DNA from: Paludibacteraceae bacterium | GTDB taxonomy: Bacteria; Bacteroidota; Bacteroidia; Bacteroidales; Paludibacteraceae | Direction of reading: 5' to 3' | Assembly: GCA_024405855.1 (NCBI GenBank) | Contig: JAKSNZ010000002.1 | Location: 1 to 64,000 of the forward strand | DNA length: 64,000 nucleotides | Shown: positions 44,132-52,242 of the stretch, in pieces | Layout of the letters: the number at the start of each line of letters is the position of its first letter | Position numbering within the stretch: position 1 is the stretch's first letter | Translations under genes and position numbers: made by a program | The notes under the pieces: generated by a model | Told to the model about the DNA's origin: nothing | What the model saw: the letters and a program-made list of their open reading frames with translations, nothing else | The model's database searches: none

Positions 44132-45697
44132 TTCAATCTTTGTTGGATAATCTATAGTGTAATGTAACCCTCGGCTCTCCTTTCGTTCCATTGCCATCTT
44201 AATTACAAGGTAGCCGGCATTAATGATATTACGTAATTCACAAAGTTCTTTTGTAACAACAGAGCGGTCAAATAACTCTTCCGTCTCTTTATAAAGTATC
44301 TCAAGACGGTCAAACGCACGTTTTAACCTCAAATTTGAGCGTACTATGCCAACATAGTTGCTCATAATCTGACCAACCTCTTTTTCACTTTGAGTAATAA
44401 GCACCATCTCTTCATTAAGGCTTGTGCCTGCGTCATTCCATAGAGGCACATTCTCATTGATTTTTATGCTGTCAATTATTTTTAAAGAATCTTTTGCAGC
44501 CTTATCAGCATACACAATAGCCTCAAGCAGTGAGTTTGAAGCAAGGCGGTTTGCTCCATGAAGTCCTGTACATGAGCATTCTCCTGCCGCATACAAATGG
44601 TTGATTGTGGTGCGGGCGTTCATATCAACCTTAATGCCACCGCACAGATAGTGAGCCGCAGGCACTACAGGTATATAATCTTTGGTGATATCAATTCCAA
44701 GGCTAAGGCACTTGTCATAAATCATTGGGAAATGCTCTTTAGTCTCCTCCGCAGGTTTATGTGTAACATCAAGATATACGTAATCACAACCTGCAAGTTT
44801 CATTTCAGTGTCTATGCTACGTGCCACAATATCACGTGGAGCAAGAGAACCCCTTTTGTCATACTTATACATAAACTCCTCGCCTTTAATATTCCGTAGA
44901 ACCGCTCCATATCCGCGCATCGCTTCAGTAATAAGGAAAGAAGGACGCTCAGCAGGATTATAAAGGCTTGTAGGGTGGAATTGTACAAATTCCATATCCT
45001 TTACAATACCTTTTGCCCTATATACCATTGATATACCATCGCCTGTGGCAATTGAAGGGTTTGTAGTGGTTTGATATATCTGCCCTATGCCACCAGTAGC
45101 CATCATGGTTACCTTAGAGAGGAATGTGTGTACCCTGCGTGTCTTTGGATTAAGAACATACACACCATAGCATTCAATATTTGGAGTGGTATGTTTTACA
45201 AGTTGTCCAAGATGGTGCTGAGTAATTATGTCTATTGCAAAATAATTTTCAAACACCTCAATGTTTGGGTGTTCCTGAATGCGTTTTACAAGGGAATGCT
45301 GAATCTCCGCACCTGTACTGTCCTTATGGTGAAGAATACGGAAATCTGAATGTCCTCCCTCTTTATGCAGGTCAAAATTGCCGTTTTCATCTTTGTCAAA
45401 ATCAACACCCCAATGCACAAGTTCATTGATTTGGGATGGGGCGTTTTCAATGACCATACGCACAACAGCCTCATCACATGCACCGTCACCGGCAATAAGG
45501 GTGTCATTGACATGGTTGTCAAACTTATCTGTAAGTTTTGTTACAGATGCAATTCCACCTTGTGCAAGATTTGTGTTGGCCTCTTCAAGTTTTGTTTTAC
45601 AAAGTATTGCAACTTTGCCTTTATCGGCAACTTTAAGTGCAAAACTCATACCGGCAATACCGCTGCCGATAACCAGAAAATCAAATTTGCGTACCAT
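44129..45697 (-). CDS. nadB: L-aspartate oxidase
   Basis: NadB oxidises aspartate to iminoaspartate, the first step of de novo NAD synthesis. The 522-residue flavoprotein has the FAD site FLVIGSGIAGMSFALKVADKG (about 6-26), KEGGHSDFRILHHKD (about 111-125), and the C-terminal GECSCTGLHGANRLASNSLLEA (about 370-391). Length fits. It starts 5 bp after the restriction-enzyme gene ends on the same strand. No -7 box fits in that gap, so it is probably transcribed with the R-M genes or from a site inside them. nadA and nadC are not in the window. Confidence 0.95.
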   Translation of the reverse strand: MVRKFDFLVIGSGIAGMSFALKVADKGKVAILCKTKLEEANTNLAQGGIASVTKLTDKFDNHVNDTLIAGDGACDEAVVRMVIENAPSQINELVHWGVDFDKDENGNFDLHKEGGHSDFRILHHKDSTGAEIQHSLVKRIQEHPNIEVFENYFAIDIITQHHLGQLVKHTTPNIECYGVYVLNPKTRRVHTFLSKVTMMATGGIGQIYQTTTNPSIATGDGISMVYRAKGIVKDMEFVQFHPTSLYNPAERPSFLITEAMRGYGAVLRNIKGEEFMYKYDKRGSLAPRDIVARSIDTEMKLAGCDYVYLDVTHKPAEETKEHFPMIYDKCLSLGIDITKDYIPVVPAAHYLCGGIKVDMNARTTINHLYAAGECSCTGLHGANRLASNSLLEAIVYADKAAKDSLKIIDSIKINENVPLWNDAGTSLNEEMVLITQSEKEVGQIMSNYVGIVRSNLRLKRAFDRLEILYKETEELFDRSVVTKELCELRNIINAGYLVIKMAMERKESRGLHYTIDYPTKIE

Positions 45698-45702
45698 AGT
45701 AC

Positions 45703-46455
45703 TTATTGAATATCAAATAATTGTGCTGGGTTAATTTTAAACTGCAACATTTTAGCGGTATCTCTACCACCATCGCCTCCTTTACGTTGCATTGTAATTC
45801 TTCCTATTCTAAAACATCCTTTATCCGTAATCAGAGCATCTCCTGAACCAAAGAAATTCAGGCAATAATTTATAGGCTTTAATATCCAACGTGCGTTTGT
45901 ATCAATTTTTTGTACTACAAGCATCCACTCCGCAGCAAACTTGCCACTTCCTTTTATTATGTCAGAAACAATTAAAGTTTTGTTAGCATTAATCCAATCT
46001 AACAGCTTTTGTTGGTCAATGCAAGAGAATTCATCAGCAAATGTTCTTCTTTTATCTCTTGCACTTGTAACCATTGGTGGTATCTCCCCAGTATATAGTT
46101 TTAGTAATGTCTTGATTTCATCAGGCATATTCCACATTTCCGCATATTTATCAATCCACCTTTTATCTATTTGATTAAAACCATTTAGGTTACTTACAAG
46201 TTTAACCTGAATATTCTCCACATCAATTGCATTTCTTAACTTTACACTGACCTTAACTTGGATATCAGCCTTATAGCCTGAAATCACTACGGCCTCAACA
46301 TATTCAACTTCGTTAATATCATAATCCATAATGGATAGCCACTGACGAGCATCTTCATCATCACGCCAATTGTTGAATTTATCAACAACATCCCTTTCGT
46401 TCTTAAAACCGTTTTTTGCCGTTTGGCTACCTATGTTTATCAAATCTTTCTCCAT
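45703..46455 (-). CDS. HinP1I-type type II restriction endonuclease (predicted GCGC)
   Basis: The 250-residue protein matches HinP1I closely as I recall its sequence, including the start (IGSQTAKNGFKNE), the middle (QVKLVSNLNGFNQIDKRW) and the end (QRKGGDGGRDTAKMLQFKINP). HinP1I cuts within GCGC. Its catalytic pattern of Asp, then Gln-x-Lys 19 residues later, is present as D64, Q83 and K85 (in YKADIQV and NIQVKLV). It lies 2 bp after the methyltransferase gene. The active site looks intact, so it should be functional. Presence in Bacteroidales beside a methyltransferase suggests horizontal transfer. Confidence 0.88.
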   Translation of the reverse strand: MEKDLINIGSQTAKNGFKNERDVVDKFNNWRDDEDARQWLSIMDYDINEVEYVEAVVISGYKADIQVKVSVKLRNAIDVENIQVKLVSNLNGFNQIDKRWIDKYAEMWNMPDEIKTLLKLYTGEIPPMVTSARDKRRTFADEFSCIDQQKLLDWINANKTLIVSDIIKGSGKFAAEWMLVVQKIDTNARWILKPINYCLNFFGSGDALITDKGCFRIGRITMQRKGGDGGRDTAKMLQFKINPAQLFDIQ

Positions 46456-46457
46456 TT

Positions 46458-47459
46458 TTATGATGCTAAAATATTGGTTATTTCCCCTACAATATTCTGA
46501 AGGACATTAACAGTTACACTATTGCCAAATTGTTTGTAAGCCTGATTGATATTAGATGGAATCTTGAAACTTTCAGGAAAACCCTGTAATCTGGCACATT
46601 CTCTTGGACTAAGTTTTCTAACCACACCATTAACCAAATACAAACCTGTTTTGGCACCGGCACCACCCCCGTACGCACTTAATGTTATGGAATGACCTAC
46701 AGGGTCATATATTCTTTCGCCCTGTCCACCTTTGTTCACAACTCCTATTTGAATAGGACAATTTGGTATTTCCCTCTCTCCAAACAAAGACTTTTCAACA
46801 ACTTGTATCGGTTTTTTGTAAATTTTGATATCAGGTCTGTTAATAATTTTTGCATCAACAGGATTTTCCTCCAAAACATCAACTAAAGATGATGCGGATT
46901 TTGTAGTAGGAAATTTGAATTTCTCTTTATTCCTAATATCATTTCTAAATGAAACTATATAAATTCTTTCTCTATGCTGTGGAACTCCGTAATCGCCACT
47001 ATTAAGAACTTTGTGGTATGTTGTATAACCTAATTCCTCTAATGTTTCAAGCACTTTCCTGAATGTTTTGCCACCATCATGAGCCTCAAGATTCTTTACA
47101 TTCTCCATAAATATCACTTTAGGCTTATGAAATGACACTATTCGTGCAATATCAAAAAACAAAGTTCCTCTTGTATCTTCAAACCCCTTTTGCTTACCGC
47201 TTATTGAGAATGCTTGACAGGGGAACCCTCCACATAAAATATCATGATACGGGATGTTCTTCTCATCAACTTTAGTAATATCCCCATCAGGCATTATATG
47301 ATGATTAATATAATAAGTCTCTGCAGCGGGTTTGTCCCATTCAGAGGCATATAGACATTGGGCTCCAAAACTATTCAGGGCATAATGAAAACCTCCTATT
47401 CCAGCAAAGAGATCTATAAAAGAGTATCCTTGTAGTTTGTTATTTTGAATGCTTATCAT
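46458..47459 (-). CDS. DNA (cytosine-5) methyltransferase, M.HhaI-like
   Basis: The 333-residue protein is very like M.HhaI (327 residues), which methylates the inner cytosine of GCGC. Motif I FIDLFAGIGGF is at 14-24, the catalytic Cys is C81 in GFPCQAF (the same number as in M.HhaI), and motif VI ENV is at 119-121. The target-recognition region resembles that of M.HhaI (KGGQGERIY, TLSAYGGGAGAKTGLYLVNG), and the end has QAYKQFGNSVTVNVLQ. This strongly suggests protection of GCGC sites. The open frame continues to 47582, but MISIQNNKLQGYSF at ATG 47459 is the natural start. It precedes the endonuclease, the usual safe order. Confidence 0.93.
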   Translation of the reverse strand: MISIQNNKLQGYSFIDLFAGIGGFHYALNSFGAQCLYASEWDKPAAETYYINHHIMPDGDITKVDEKNIPYHDILCGGFPCQAFSISGKQKGFEDTRGTLFFDIARIVSFHKPKVIFMENVKNLEAHDGGKTFRKVLETLEELGYTTYHKVLNSGDYGVPQHRERIYIVSFRNDIRNKEKFKFPTTKSASSLVDVLEENPVDAKIINRPDIKIYKKPIQVVEKSLFGEREIPNCPIQIGVVNKGGQGERIYDPVGHSITLSAYGGGAGAKTGLYLVNGVVRKLSPRECARLQGFPESFKIPSNINQAYKQFGNSVTVNVLQNIVGEITNILAS

Positions 47460-47472
47460 AAGATTACAACAT

Positions 47473-47504
47473 ACAAAAGTAGTGAAAAAAACAATACATT
47501 GTAT
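47473..47504 (-). promoter_or_regulatory. R-M promoter and possible operator
   Basis: TAcTTTTGT on the minus strand (47473-47481) is a -7 box 13 bp before the methyltransferase start. Just upstream, ATACATTGTAT (47494-47504) is a perfect 5-1-5 palindrome with a further TTGTAT 3 bp on, placed where a -33 element or repressor site would be. Control by it is speculative. Confidence 0.5.
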
Positions 47505-47532
47505 CGTTGTATGAAACAAAGAAAGAAATAAA

Positions 47533-47565
47533 TTTGTATTGTTTATTGTAATTTTATAATTTTGC
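47533..47565 (+). promoter_or_regulatory. cysS promoter
   Basis: TTTG at 47533-47536, a 20-bp spacer and TAatTTTGC at 47557-47565 match the Bacteroidota promoter. It ends 18 bp before ATG 47584. Confidence 0.8.
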
Positions 47566-47583
47566 AAACCTTTATAAACCACA

Positions 47584-49062
47584 ATGATTATGGAACATAA
47601 GTTATTTGTTTATAACACCCTGAAGCGTAAAAAAGAGCAGTTTATTCCATTGCACAGCCCTTATGTGGGTATGTATGTGTGCGGACCTACAGTTTATGGA
47701 GACGGACATTTGGGTCACGCCAGACCTGCAATTACCTTTGACCTGCTGTTCCGTTGGCTTCAGATACTTGGATATAAGGTGCGTTATGTACGTAATATTA
47801 CTGATGTAGGTCATCTTGAACACGATGCTGATGAAGGGGAGGACAAAATAGCAAAGAAGGCAAGGCTTGAACAAAAAGAGCCAATGGAAGTTGTTCAATA
47901 CTATCTTAACCGCTATCATAAGGCTATGGAGGCTCTAAATGTTTTGCCTCCATCAATTGAGCCTCATGCATCGGGGCATATAATAGAGCAAATTGAGTTT
48001 GTCAAAAAGATTCTTGATGCAGGATATGCTTACATTTCTGACGGTTCTGTTTATTTTGATGTCAAGAAATATGACAAAGACCATCATTACGGAGTGCTGT
48101 CAGGCAGAAATATAGATGAACTATTAGAAACCACAAGGGCCCTTGACGGACAACAGGAGAAACACTGTGCCATGGACTTTGCACTTTGGAAAAAGGCTCA
48201 GCCTGAACATATTATGCGTTGGCCTTCACCTTGGAGTGACGGATTTCCGGGTTGGCATCTTGAGTGCTCAACAATGGGTACAAAATATCTTGGACAAGAG
48301 TTTGATATTCATGGAGGCGGTATGGACCTTGTCTTTCCTCACCATGAGTGTGAAATTGCCCAGTCAACAGCCGCTCTTGGGCATGAGAGCGTGCATTATT
48401 GGATGCACAACAATATGATTACCATCAATGGTCAGAAGATGGGCAAGTCATTAGGTAATTTCATTACACTTGACGAGTTCTTTACCGGCAGTCATAAGTT
48501 GCTTGACCAGGCATACAGTCCTATGACAATCCGTTTCTTCATTCTACAGGCTCAATACAGAAGTACCGTTGATTTCAGCAACGATGCCCTTAAAGCCTCT
48601 GAGAAGGGATATCAAAGACTTATGGAGGCGTACAACCGTCTTCAGACGCTCAAATCATCCGCAGCATCAACAGTAGATGTTAAGAACCTAAGACAACAGT
48701 GTACTGATGCTATGAATGATGACCTTAACTCACCTATTGTAATTTCCAATCTGTTTGAAGCCGCAAAGGCAATAAATGCAGTTGCTGACGGAAACGCCAC
48801 AATAAGTACAGAGGATTTGGATGAGTTAAAAACCACATTCAAACTATTTATTGAGGATGTTTTAGGATTAAAGAATGACACACAAGCCCAAGCAGGTTCA
48901 TCGTCCGATGCTTATAAAAAGGCCGTTGACCTATTGCTTAATATGCGTCTTGAGGCAAAAAAGAACAAGGATTGGGCTACAAGTGATAAAATACGCAACT
49001 CATTACAGGAACTTGGATTCACCATTAAGGATACCAAAGACGGTTTTGAGTGGTCATTGTAG
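47584..49062 (+). CDS. cysS: Cysteinyl-tRNA synthetase
   Basis: CysRS charges tRNA-Cys. The 492-residue class I synthetase has the HIGH-like element in [18 protein letters not shown] (about 30-47), zinc ligands including the Cys in MYVCGPT and the Cys/His pairs in WHLECSTMG and HHECEIAQ (about 220-260), and the KMSKS-like [12 protein letters not shown] (about 282-293). The DALR anticodon domain is at the C-terminus. ATG 47590 (MEHKLF) is an equally possible start. It is divergent from the R-M genes. Confidence 0.97.
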   Translation: MIMEHKLFVYNTLKRKKEQFIPLHSPYVGMYVCGPTVYGDGHLGHARPAITFDLLFRWLQILGYKVRYVRNITDVGHLEHDADEGEDKIAKKARLEQKEPMEVVQYYLNRYHKAMEALNVLPPSIEPHASGHIIEQIEFVKKILDAGYAYISDGSVYFDVKKYDKDHHYGVLSGRNIDELLETTRALDGQQEKHCAMDFALWKKAQPEHIMRWPSPWSDGFPGWHLECSTMGTKYLGQEFDIHGGGMDLVFPHHECEIAQSTAALGHESVHYWMHNNMITINGQKMGKSLGNFITLDEFFTGSHKLLDQAYSPMTIRFFILQAQYRSTVDFSNDALKASEKGYQRLMEAYNRLQTLKSSAASTVDVKNLRQQCTDAMNDDLNSPIVISNLFEAAKAINAVADGNATISTEDLDELKTTFKLFIEDVLGLKNDTQAQAGSSSDAYKKAVDLLLNMRLEAKKNKDWATSDKIRNSLQELGFTIKDTKDGFEWSL

Positions 49063-49090
49063 CCGTCATTTAGAGCAAAGCGAAAAATCT
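49063..49090 (+). repeat. 28-bp dispersed repeat, copy 1
   Basis: This sequence is the same as 50748-50775 at 26 of 28 positions. Core: GTCATTT-(A/T)-GAGC-(A/G)-AAGCGAAAAATCT. Its right half is part of the cysS terminator stem. Similar GTCATT...AAGCGA...AATCT motifs are, from memory, common dispersed repeats in Bacteroidota. Confidence 0.7.
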
Positions 49091-49102
49091 GTCGCTTTTT
49101 GC
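49077..49102 (+). terminator. Terminator after cysS
   Basis: AAAGCGA (49078-49084) and TCGCTTT (49092-49098) form a 7-bp stem with a 7-nt loop, followed by TTGC; the T-run is short. It lies 15 bp after the cysS stop and before the tRNA-Glu promoter. Confidence 0.55.
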
Positions 49103-49109
49103 AAAAAAA

Positions 49110-49142
49110 TTTGGTAGTAAAGGAATTTTGATTTACCTTTGC
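49110..49142 (+). promoter_or_regulatory. tRNA-Glu promoter
   Basis: TTTG at 49110-49113, a 20-bp spacer and TAccTTTGC at 49134-49142 match the Bacteroidota promoter; the tRNA begins 27 bp downstream. Confidence 0.8.
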
Positions 49143-49168
49143 ATCACTTTTAGAGGAAAGAAGTAGTT

Positions 49169-49242
49169 GGCGCTATCGTCTAGTGGTCTTGGACGTCGCC
49201 CTCTCACGGCGAAGATCCCGGGTTCGAATCCCGGTGGCGCTA
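49169..49242 (+). tRNA. tRNA-Glu (CTC)
   Basis: A 74-nt cloverleaf with acceptor GGCGCTA paired to TGGCGCT (discriminator A; two G-T pairs), anticodon stem TCGCC/GGCGA and loop CTCTCAC with anticodon CTC. The T-arm has GGTTCGAATCC. CCA is not encoded. CTC is the less usual glutamate anticodon, as a TTC tRNA reads both codons; a TTC gene should exist elsewhere. Confidence 0.95.
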
Positions 49243-49318
49243 CTTAAACAAAGAAAGATTGGAACAATAGTGTTCTGACCTTTTATTATTAATATATTGC
49301 GGTGTGAAATATTTTTCT

Positions 49319-49327
49319 TACATTTGC
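49319..49327 (+). promoter_or_regulatory. -7 element of the GH13 lipoprotein gene
   Basis: TAcaTTTGC lies 22 bp before ATG 49350. No TTTG at the right distance is clear. Confidence 0.6.
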
Positions 49328-49349
49328 AGATGTCAAAACAAATAAAACT

Positions 49350-50687
49350 ATGAAAAAATTTTTAGCAATGGCTATTCTTGCCACTACTACACTTGCCGCA
49401 ACATCTTGTGCCGGCAATGACCAAAATGAGAGTGAAATGAGACATGCAACGGAAAAACCTGAATGGGCAGCCGATGCCGTAATTTATGAAGTTAACTGGA
49501 GACAGGCTACTGAAGATAGCAAACTTACCACGTTTACTGAACAAAATCTGCCTAAGTTGAAGGAACTTGGAGTTGACATTCTTTGGTTCATGCCAATAAA
49601 CCCAATCTCTGAACTTAACCGTAAAGGGGAACTTGGCAGTTACTATGCGTCTCAGAACTATACTGAAATAAATCCTGAAATGGGAACTATTGAGGATTTC
49701 AAGAATATGGTAAGCACAGCACACTCAATGGGCATAAAGGTCATTATTGATTGGGTTGCCAACCACACAGGATGTGATAATGTTTGGTTTAATGAGCACC
49801 CTGATTGGTATGCCCGCAATGATGAGGGGGAACTTATTCAGGATTGGGGTTGGACAGATACATACAAATTAAATTATGACAATGCAGAGATGCGTGCCGC
49901 CATGATTGATGCCATGAAATTTTGGGTGAAAGAGTGTGATATTGACGGTTTCCGCTGTGATGTGGCATTTATGGTGCCAATGGATTTCTGGCTTGAAGCA
50001 CGCAAGCAACTTACAGATATAAAACCGCTGTTCTTCTTGGCTGAAGGTGCCAATACAGAACTATGTGACGGAGCGTTTGATATGGTTTACAATTGGCCTT
50101 TAAGCGGTCTGTTTGAAGAGATTTATAAAGGCAACAAAGGTGCTTCCCTTATTGATTCCATGGTAAATATTCAAAAGACAAATTTTGCCCCCGATGCCTA
50201 CCAAATGAACCATTTGACAAATCATGACCGCAACTCATGGGACGGTACTGAATTTGAGCGTTACGGAGACGGAGTGAAGGCATTTGCCACCTTATGTTAT
50301 ATTGTACCAGGCATGCCACTTATATACACTGGTCAGGAATACGGTTATGACCATCGTTTTGAATTTTTCAAAAAAGACACACCTGCCCCATATAATGAAG
50401 AATGGTTTAATTTCTACAAGGATTTGAACACACTAAAACATCAGCACAAGGCTTTAATGGCTGGAGGAAAGGGTGGAGAATGGAAGGTTTATAAAACAAG
50501 CAACCCTAAAGAGATTATTGCATGTTCAAGAATTCTTGATGATGACACTGTGTTCTACATTGCAAATCTAAGCAATGAAGAGATTACATTTACCATAAAG
50601 GAGAACATTCCTGAACTGTCAAAATTCAAGAAAGGAGAAAAATACACCCTTAAGCCCTGGGAATATTTACAAAAAGTTTCCGAATAA
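49350..50687 (+). CDS. GH13 alpha-amylase-family lipoprotein
   Basis: The 445-residue protein has a lipobox (AATSC, Cys20) and a GH13 barrel with VIIDWVANHT (131-140), nucleophile D204 in GFRCDVA (200-206), acid E232 in FLAEGAN, and TNHDRNSWDG (about 297-306). It should degrade starch-derived oligosaccharides in the periplasm or at the cell surface. It differs from the secreted amylase at 41618-44074 by lipid anchoring and the absence of binding modules and sorting domain. The final codons for KVSE and the stop are the first copy of a 23-bp tandem repeat at 50671-50733. Confidence 0.9.
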   Translation: MKKFLAMAILATTTLAATSCAGNDQNESEMRHATEKPEWAADAVIYEVNWRQATEDSKLTTFTEQNLPKLKELGVDILWFMPINPISELNRKGELGSYYASQNYTEINPEMGTIEDFKNMVSTAHSMGIKVIIDWVANHTGCDNVWFNEHPDWYARNDEGELIQDWGWTDTYKLNYDNAEMRAAMIDAMKFWVKECDIDGFRCDVAFMVPMDFWLEARKQLTDIKPLFFLAEGANTELCDGAFDMVYNWPLSGLFEEIYKGNKGASLIDSMVNIQKTNFAPDAYQMNHLTNHDRNSWDGTEFERYGDGVKAFATLCYIVPGMPLIYTGQEYGYDHRFEFFKKDTPAPYNEEWFNFYKDLNTLKHQHKALMAGGKGGEWKVYKTSNPKEIIACSRILDDDTVFYIANLSNEEITFTIKENIPELSKFKKGEKYTLKPWEYLQKVSE

Positions 50688-50733
50688 AATCATAAAAAGT
50701 TTCCGAATAAAATCATAAAAAGTTTCCGAATAG
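50671..50733 (+). repeat. 23-bp tandem repeat at the end of the GH13 gene
   Basis: AAAAAGTTTCCGAATAAAATCAT is repeated at 50671-50693 and 50694-50716 (exact), then a third partial copy of about 16 bp to 50733. The first copy contains the last codons and TAA of the GH13 gene, so the repeat arose by duplication of that gene end. Too short and without spacers to be CRISPR. Confidence 0.9.
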
Positions 50734-50747
50734 CGGGATGTCTCCAC

Positions 50748-50775
50748 CCGTCATTTTGAGCGAAGCGAAAAATCT
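50748..50775 (+). repeat. 28-bp dispersed repeat, copy 2
   Basis: Second copy of the 49063-49090 repeat (26 of 28 identical), preceded by GCGGG and CCCG that can pair around an ATGTCTCCA loop. It sits between the tandem repeat and a small secreted-protein gene. Confidence 0.7.
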
Positions 50776-50795
50776 TTGATATAAAAAATAAAATT

Positions 50796-51260
50796 ATGAA
50801 GAGGTATTTTTACTTTACATTGCTTCTGCTCTTACCAATTATGGCAGTGGCTGATGAGCTATGCCTTATCTCTATAAAGGCAAACGGAGTTGAGACCAAT
50901 TACGCCATTTCAAGTGTGCAAAAAATCACACTTGATACTGAATCAGCAGATTCTCCAAGTTTTGTTGTTAACCGCAAAGACGGCAAGGAGGATGGTGGAG
51001 CAAAACTTCTCAAGTTCGGACAGGCAGAACCAACCTCAGTTCAGGACGTAGAAGCCGCTAATGTTAATGTGAACGTTTACACACAAGGGAAGACAATATT
51101 TGTTGAGGCTGATGAAGAGTGCAATATCACATTCTGGAATATGGCAGGTCAGCAGTTGGGCGACTGCGTAAGGGCGTCAAAGTGTGAATGCACAATTTCA
51201 CTCGCTGGCACATATTTGGTTGTAGCAGGCGGACAGCAGTTTAAAATACAAGTACAATAA
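50796..51260 (+). CDS. Small secreted protein with T9SS-like C-terminus
   Basis: The 154-residue protein has a signal peptide (MKRYFYFTLLLLLPIMAVA) and ends in a beta-rich domain (about 92-154, NVNVYTQGKTIFV to QQFKIQVQ) like the C-terminal sorting domain of T9SS cargo. The region after the signal (about 24-48, KANGVETNYAISSVQKITL) resembles the N-terminus of the next gene's product, suggesting a shared module. No enzyme motif is seen. It is followed 7 bp later by the FISUMP gene, and both are likely one operon. Function unknown. Confidence 0.7.
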   Translation: MKRYFYFTLLLLLPIMAVADELCLISIKANGVETNYAISSVQKITLDTESADSPSFVVNRKDGKEDGGAKLLKFGQAEPTSVQDVEAANVNVNVYTQGKTIFVEADEECNITFWNMAGQQLGDCVRASKCECTISLAGTYLVVAGGQQFKIQVQ

Positions 51261-51267
51261 TTAAAAA

Positions 51268-52146
51268 ATGACGAATATGAAAAAAATTACAATTACACTG
51301 ATTGCATTGGTTGCAACACTATGTGCTATGGCGCAGACAAAGTTCTGGGTGTATAGCAATGATGGCACACAAACAGAGTTTCTGATTTCAAAGGTTGATA
51401 GTATCAGTTTCACTGAGCCATCAACCCCAACAGGCGAGAAATGCAAGGCATCAGACTACCCACAGGTGACAATAGGCACACAGACTTGGATGGCGGAGAA
51501 CTACCGTTGTTCAAAGTATGACACAGAGTCTGAGGCATACAATGCCTCTTGGCTTAAAAATAACTCTATCCCAACATCAGACAATAGAGTATACACCCCA
51601 TACTATATTGATGCATCTGACAAGAGCAAGTGGAATTCATCAGAGTACACTGGCAATCTCACAGACGAACAGATAGAGAAGTTGGGCTACCTCTACAACT
51701 GGGCTGCGACTGTAGGTGTTGCGGACGGGGAAGAACAGACAACAGAGTTCAGTGGCAAGCGTCAGGGCATCTGCCCCAACGGATGGCATGTACCAACAAT
51801 GGCGGAATGGCAGACACTTGTGGATTATATAGAAAATACAGATGGTAAAGGAACGGATACAGCGGGCAAATATCTAAAGGCCACTTCTGGCTGGTACAAC
51901 GGAGATACTGAATACAAACCAGGATTAGATAGCTATGGTTTTGCGGCTCTGCCAGCAGGCGACGCAGATGGTAAAGTGTGTGGGATTGGTACAGCTGCCC
52001 CTATTTGGACGTCGACTCCGTTGGATTTTTTCGAAGACAGCAAATGCTTTGCTCGTTGTCGTGGTCTCGTTCTTGACAAGGACATCTTTTTCAGTGCTAA
52101 CAACGATAAGAGTTTCGGGCAATCTGTGCGTTGTCTGAAAGATTAA
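51268..52146 (+). CDS. FISUMP-domain secreted protein
   Basis: The 292-residue protein has a signal peptide (ending near AMAQ at about 23), an N-terminal module (TEFLISKVDSISF, about 34-46) and the 'Fibrobacter succinogenes major paralogous' domain (about 60-292): YPQVTIGTQTWMAENYR, GYLYNWAA, GICPNGWHVPTMAEWQTLVDYI, and the end QSVRCLKD. These surface proteins are common in Bacteroidota and Fibrobacter, and their role is not established. ATG 51277 is an alternative start. Confidence 0.88.
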   Translation: MTNMKKITITLIALVATLCAMAQTKFWVYSNDGTQTEFLISKVDSISFTEPSTPTGEKCKASDYPQVTIGTQTWMAENYRCSKYDTESEAYNASWLKNNSIPTSDNRVYTPYYIDASDKSKWNSSEYTGNLTDEQIEKLGYLYNWAATVGVADGEEQTTEFSGKRQGICPNGWHVPTMAEWQTLVDYIENTDGKGTDTAGKYLKATSGWYNGDTEYKPGLDSYGFAALPAGDADGKVCGIGTAAPIWTSTPLDFFEDSKCFARCRGLVLDKDIFFSANNDKSFGQSVRCLKD

Positions 52147-52207
52147 TAAACGCACCTAAAGGTGATAATGGCTTAAGGAACAAGGGTCATTTGTTTAATC
52201 TCACAAA

Positions 52208-52242
52208 TTTTATCCAAAATGGATTATCCGATTTGGATAAAA
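52208..52242. terminator. Inverted repeat between FISUMP and SDR genes
   Basis: TTTTATCCAAA (52208-52218) and TTTGGATAAAA (52232-52242) form a perfect 11-bp stem with a 13-bp loop between convergent genes, so a bidirectional terminator is likely. Confidence 0.6.

Noticed and set aside
45703-47459. GCGC depletion as support for the R-M prediction
   Set aside because: GCGC words occur at many places in the window (for example 6315, 14016, 17688, 44910), and I cannot compute expected counts by eye, so no claim is made.
50671-50733. Short repeats as a possible CRISPR array
   Set aside because: Units abut directly with no spacers, there are under three, and no cas genes are present.
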